Positions 61,909-64,000 of a DNA stretch of 64,000 bases are shown piece after piece. This DNA comes from Actinernus sp. WN-2022 (Eukaryota; Cnidaria; Anthozoa; Actiniaria; Actinernidae). Under the pieces are notes generated by a model that saw only the letters and a list, made by a program, of their open reading frames with translations, did not search any database and was not told the DNA's origin. How positions within the stretch are numbered: position 1 is the first letter of the stretch; the number at the start of each line of letters is the position of its first letter. The position numbers and the translations under genes were made by a program. The DNA is taken from assembly GCA_030867875.1 (NCBI GenBank), contig JAOWCC010001501.1:24239036-24303035 (forward strand). The letters are read 5' to 3'.

Positions 61909-61940
61909 GGGGGGGAGGGGGGGGGGGGGGGGGGGGGGGG
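61909..61940. repeat. G-rich tract with a 24-base G homopolymer
   Basis: Runs of G interrupted by a single A, then 24 consecutive G (61917-61940). Candidate G-quadruplex and probable length-error site. Confidence 0.85.
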
Positions 61941-63351
61941 AGAGGATTGGGCAAATAACAAAAACATGCAGAGGTTTGAAAGCCGAAAAAATATCCTGCA
62001 CAACAAATCGAAGGAAAAAATATCGTGCAAATGCAATTATTACAAAGTCTCAAGTATAGTCTCTACTTCAATTTTTGCCTCAAAATGCAGTAAATACAAT
62101 TCAGATTTCAGGATATCCTAGATTTTCAAAATATTCCGGGGAACCCCTCACTCAATAGTGTTCCTTCCGCCATACAACGATCATACACCGCACTTGGCAT
62201 GCCCCTGATGCAGAATGATAATATTCAAACATCAAAGTTATGTCAGAACAGTCAGAAGGAGATCTCAAGTCCGATTCCTTCTACTTTCCAGTACCCTGGT
62301 TGCCAGGGGTTCAGTCAAGTTCGAGGAGCGAAGCAACGATAACCTTAAAGTGCAAGTAAAGCCATTAAACAACATTAACTATTTTTGCCCCAAATTCTAT
62401 TTCTAATATACTTCAGTTGTCTAAATTAGTTTTCTTTGAGAAGCAGGAGCAGAAATTAAACTAGAATAAACGATACCCGAATTGCGGGATTGATTCATCT
62501 TATGATGTCACAATGAAAACCTACGGGATTTTATTGTAGTAGTTTTCTCTAGGGAGGGAGCTGATTCATCTTATGACGTCACAGGATCCATGAAAATGAA
62601 CCAAAACTAGGGATTAAATGCCAGAAATGTTACAAAATTTGCAAGATTAATACCATTTTGTGAGAAGCAAACACAATAGTACAATATATATATTTATTTT
62701 TTTGACATTATACTTGCACTTTAAACTCTCTTTCGAGCCTCTGGAACTAGGGTATAACTTTCCAGTAGCATAGCGAGCAAACAGGCAGACGAGACAGATA
62801 AATTTTCTAAAATGTTAAAACCGCTCTCAAAATGTAGGAAATGCCATTTTTGAGAACATAGATTTTCACAATTTTCTGGGGACACATGTCCCCCGACATC
62901 CCTAGTGATGGAGTCTGCAAATATTACCTCGTTTAAATTTTCACTGAGTAAGTTGGCAATGGCCCTGCTTTTGAAAAACAAAGACAGGAATTGTGGTATG
63001 ATCACCATAGGATTATTTGATTTTCAATTTATATGGTGGGTTACACAAAAAAAAAATGTCAGCAGTAAGAAAGTACTGTCTTTGTAATCTATCTATTAAA
63101 AAATCCACGTCCTCCAAGCTAAGCTTTCCCACAGCAAAAGTGAAGCAAGCAAATTCGGATGCCTGGCGGTTTCCTTATTTCTGCAATTATAATGGGGAAA
63201 TTGCTAAAAAAGATATTCATTCAGTATTCATTATTCATTGCGCCCTATTTCCTCACCCTCATCCTTACCTCCTCACCCTCATTCTCACAAACCTATTAGC
63301 CATTTTGAATATGTAATGATGCTCACCCTCCTCACCCTTATCCTCGCCCTT
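61941..63351. other. Non-coding interval with small repeats
   Basis: A tgattcatcttatga[c/t]gtcaca element occurs twice (62490-62512 and 62561-62583). A small palindrome ccctgg-ttg-ccaggg lies at 62294-62308. CT-rich cctcaccctcat repeats run from ~63239 to 63350. The 95-codon minus-strand frame at 62721-63008 has no recognisable domain, and I do not call it a gene. Confidence 0.5.
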
Positions 63352-63371
63352 TTTTTTTGGGGGGGGGGGGG
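63352..63371. repeat. T-tract followed by a 13-base G-tract
   Basis: About eight T then 13 G. Simple-sequence tract at the edge of the palindromic region. Confidence 0.8.
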
Positions 63372-63384
63372 TCATTAACCGCAT

Positions 63385-63747
63385 TTATTTCATACTTGAC
63401 ACGGTTTTTTTTGTTCTTAATGAGGCTTTATTTTCCATACATACCTTCATTATAAATGCAAGGGATGTATGAGAAAAGTTCCCGGGTTGTATCAAGATAC
63501 ATCCCGGGAACTTTTCTCATACATCCCTTGCATTTATAATGGGGTATGTATGGAATTCTACGATATTTTGTTGTTTCTAGCTTATTATTTTCTCCAAGGA
63601 ATTCATTCACCTTGGCTTCAGCCAAACTTACTAAATATCCCTATAATGATTTAGAACCTTTTCTCCGTCTTGGTACTTGCCCAAAATCTACCTAAAAAGA
63701 GCTACATCAATGAAAATTTTGCGAAAACCTCGTCAAGTATGAAATAA
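63385..63747. mobile_element. Candidate foldback element: 16-bp inverted ends around a nested palindrome
   Basis: ttatttcatacttgac (63385-63400) and its exact complement (63732-63747) enclose 331 bp, inside which lies the large palindrome at 63433-63555. This suggests a nested or composite non-autonomous element. Confidence 0.5.
63433..63555. repeat. Near-perfect 123-bp palindrome
   Basis: ttccatacatacc... at the left pairs with ...ggtatgtatggaa at the right, and pairing continues with few mismatches through gaaaagttcccggg to a centre at gtatc-aa-gatac. The two small ORFs here are mirror images of one another caused by the palindrome. Confidence 0.85.
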
Positions 63748-63751
63748 GTCA

Positions 63752-63852
63752 GTCAAATACCGAGAATCTCAGCTTTTATCCAGATAGATCCCTCGGGGCC
63801 TACGGCCCCTCGGGATGTATATGTCTAAAAGCCTCGGTTCTCGGTATTTAAC
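63752..63852. repeat. Imperfect 101-bp inverted repeat
   Basis: gtcaaataccgagaa pairs with ttctcggtatttaac, and ccctcggggcc pairs with ggcccctcggg around tac. Mismatches cluster in the middle of the arms. Confidence 0.7.
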
Positions 63853-64000
63853 TCTTCCATAATACTACTCACGCCATTGTTTAACCTGATCTTCTCAACC
63901 TTCCCTACAAAAACGAATAAAAACAACACGGGTATATCAAACACTATCACCCTCCTTAAATGTACCTTTAGATTTTAGATAAGAACATTCAATACTCTTA

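Noticed and set aside
62721..63008. 95-codon minus-strand frame
   Set aside because: No recognisable domain or conserved motif, and surrounded by non-coding repeat-rich DNA; left uncalled for lack of support.

Overview
This is eukaryotic DNA, most likely from a cnidarian and plausibly a coral or sea anemone. The evidence is an intronless class A GPCR of the expanded cnidarian type, a Penelope-like retroelement (PLE), several small AT-flanked foldback elements (MITEs) of kinds I associate with coral genomes, and a LINE-like 3' tail ending in an ATT microsatellite. I see no bacterial gene organisation, rRNA or tRNA.

Layout: (1) 1-52347 is one head-to-tail macrosatellite of a ~2,369-bp unit. 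There are 22 complete copies (two with a 243-bp internal deletion) plus a 732-bp truncated 23rd. The array enters from the left edge, so its true length is unknown. Each unit carries two decayed mobile-element fragments. On the minus strand is the N-terminal half of an HUH (Rep-like) endonuclease domain. On the plus strand is the C-terminal ~90 codons of a Tc1/IS630-type DDE transposase containing the third catalytic acid. Neither can make a full enzyme as it stands. (2) 52348-56222 is other repetitive DNA that ends the array and is itself interrupted by a PLE (52535-56004). The PLE has an apparently intact reverse transcriptase/GIY-YIG frame, identical 259-bp inverted ends each carrying a hammerhead-like ribozyme core, and an 11-bp target-site duplication. 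(3) 56223-60400 is gene-poor, with a cluster of MITE/foldback elements, a probable LINE 3' end and one 53-codon open frame that might be a first exon. (4) 60401-61369 is a complete single-exon seven-transmembrane receptor, the only convincing host gene. (5) 61370-64000 is non-coding with homopolymer tracts and large palindromes.

The most noteworthy item is the array. It is a tandemly amplified 2.37-kb unit, nearly identical from copy to copy, that contains a Rep-like domain. Sequence variants are shared in blocks by neighbouring units, so the array has been expanding and homogenising by local duplication. Whether the HUH remnant had any part in the amplification (for example rolling-circle origin) is a hypothesis, not something the sequence proves.
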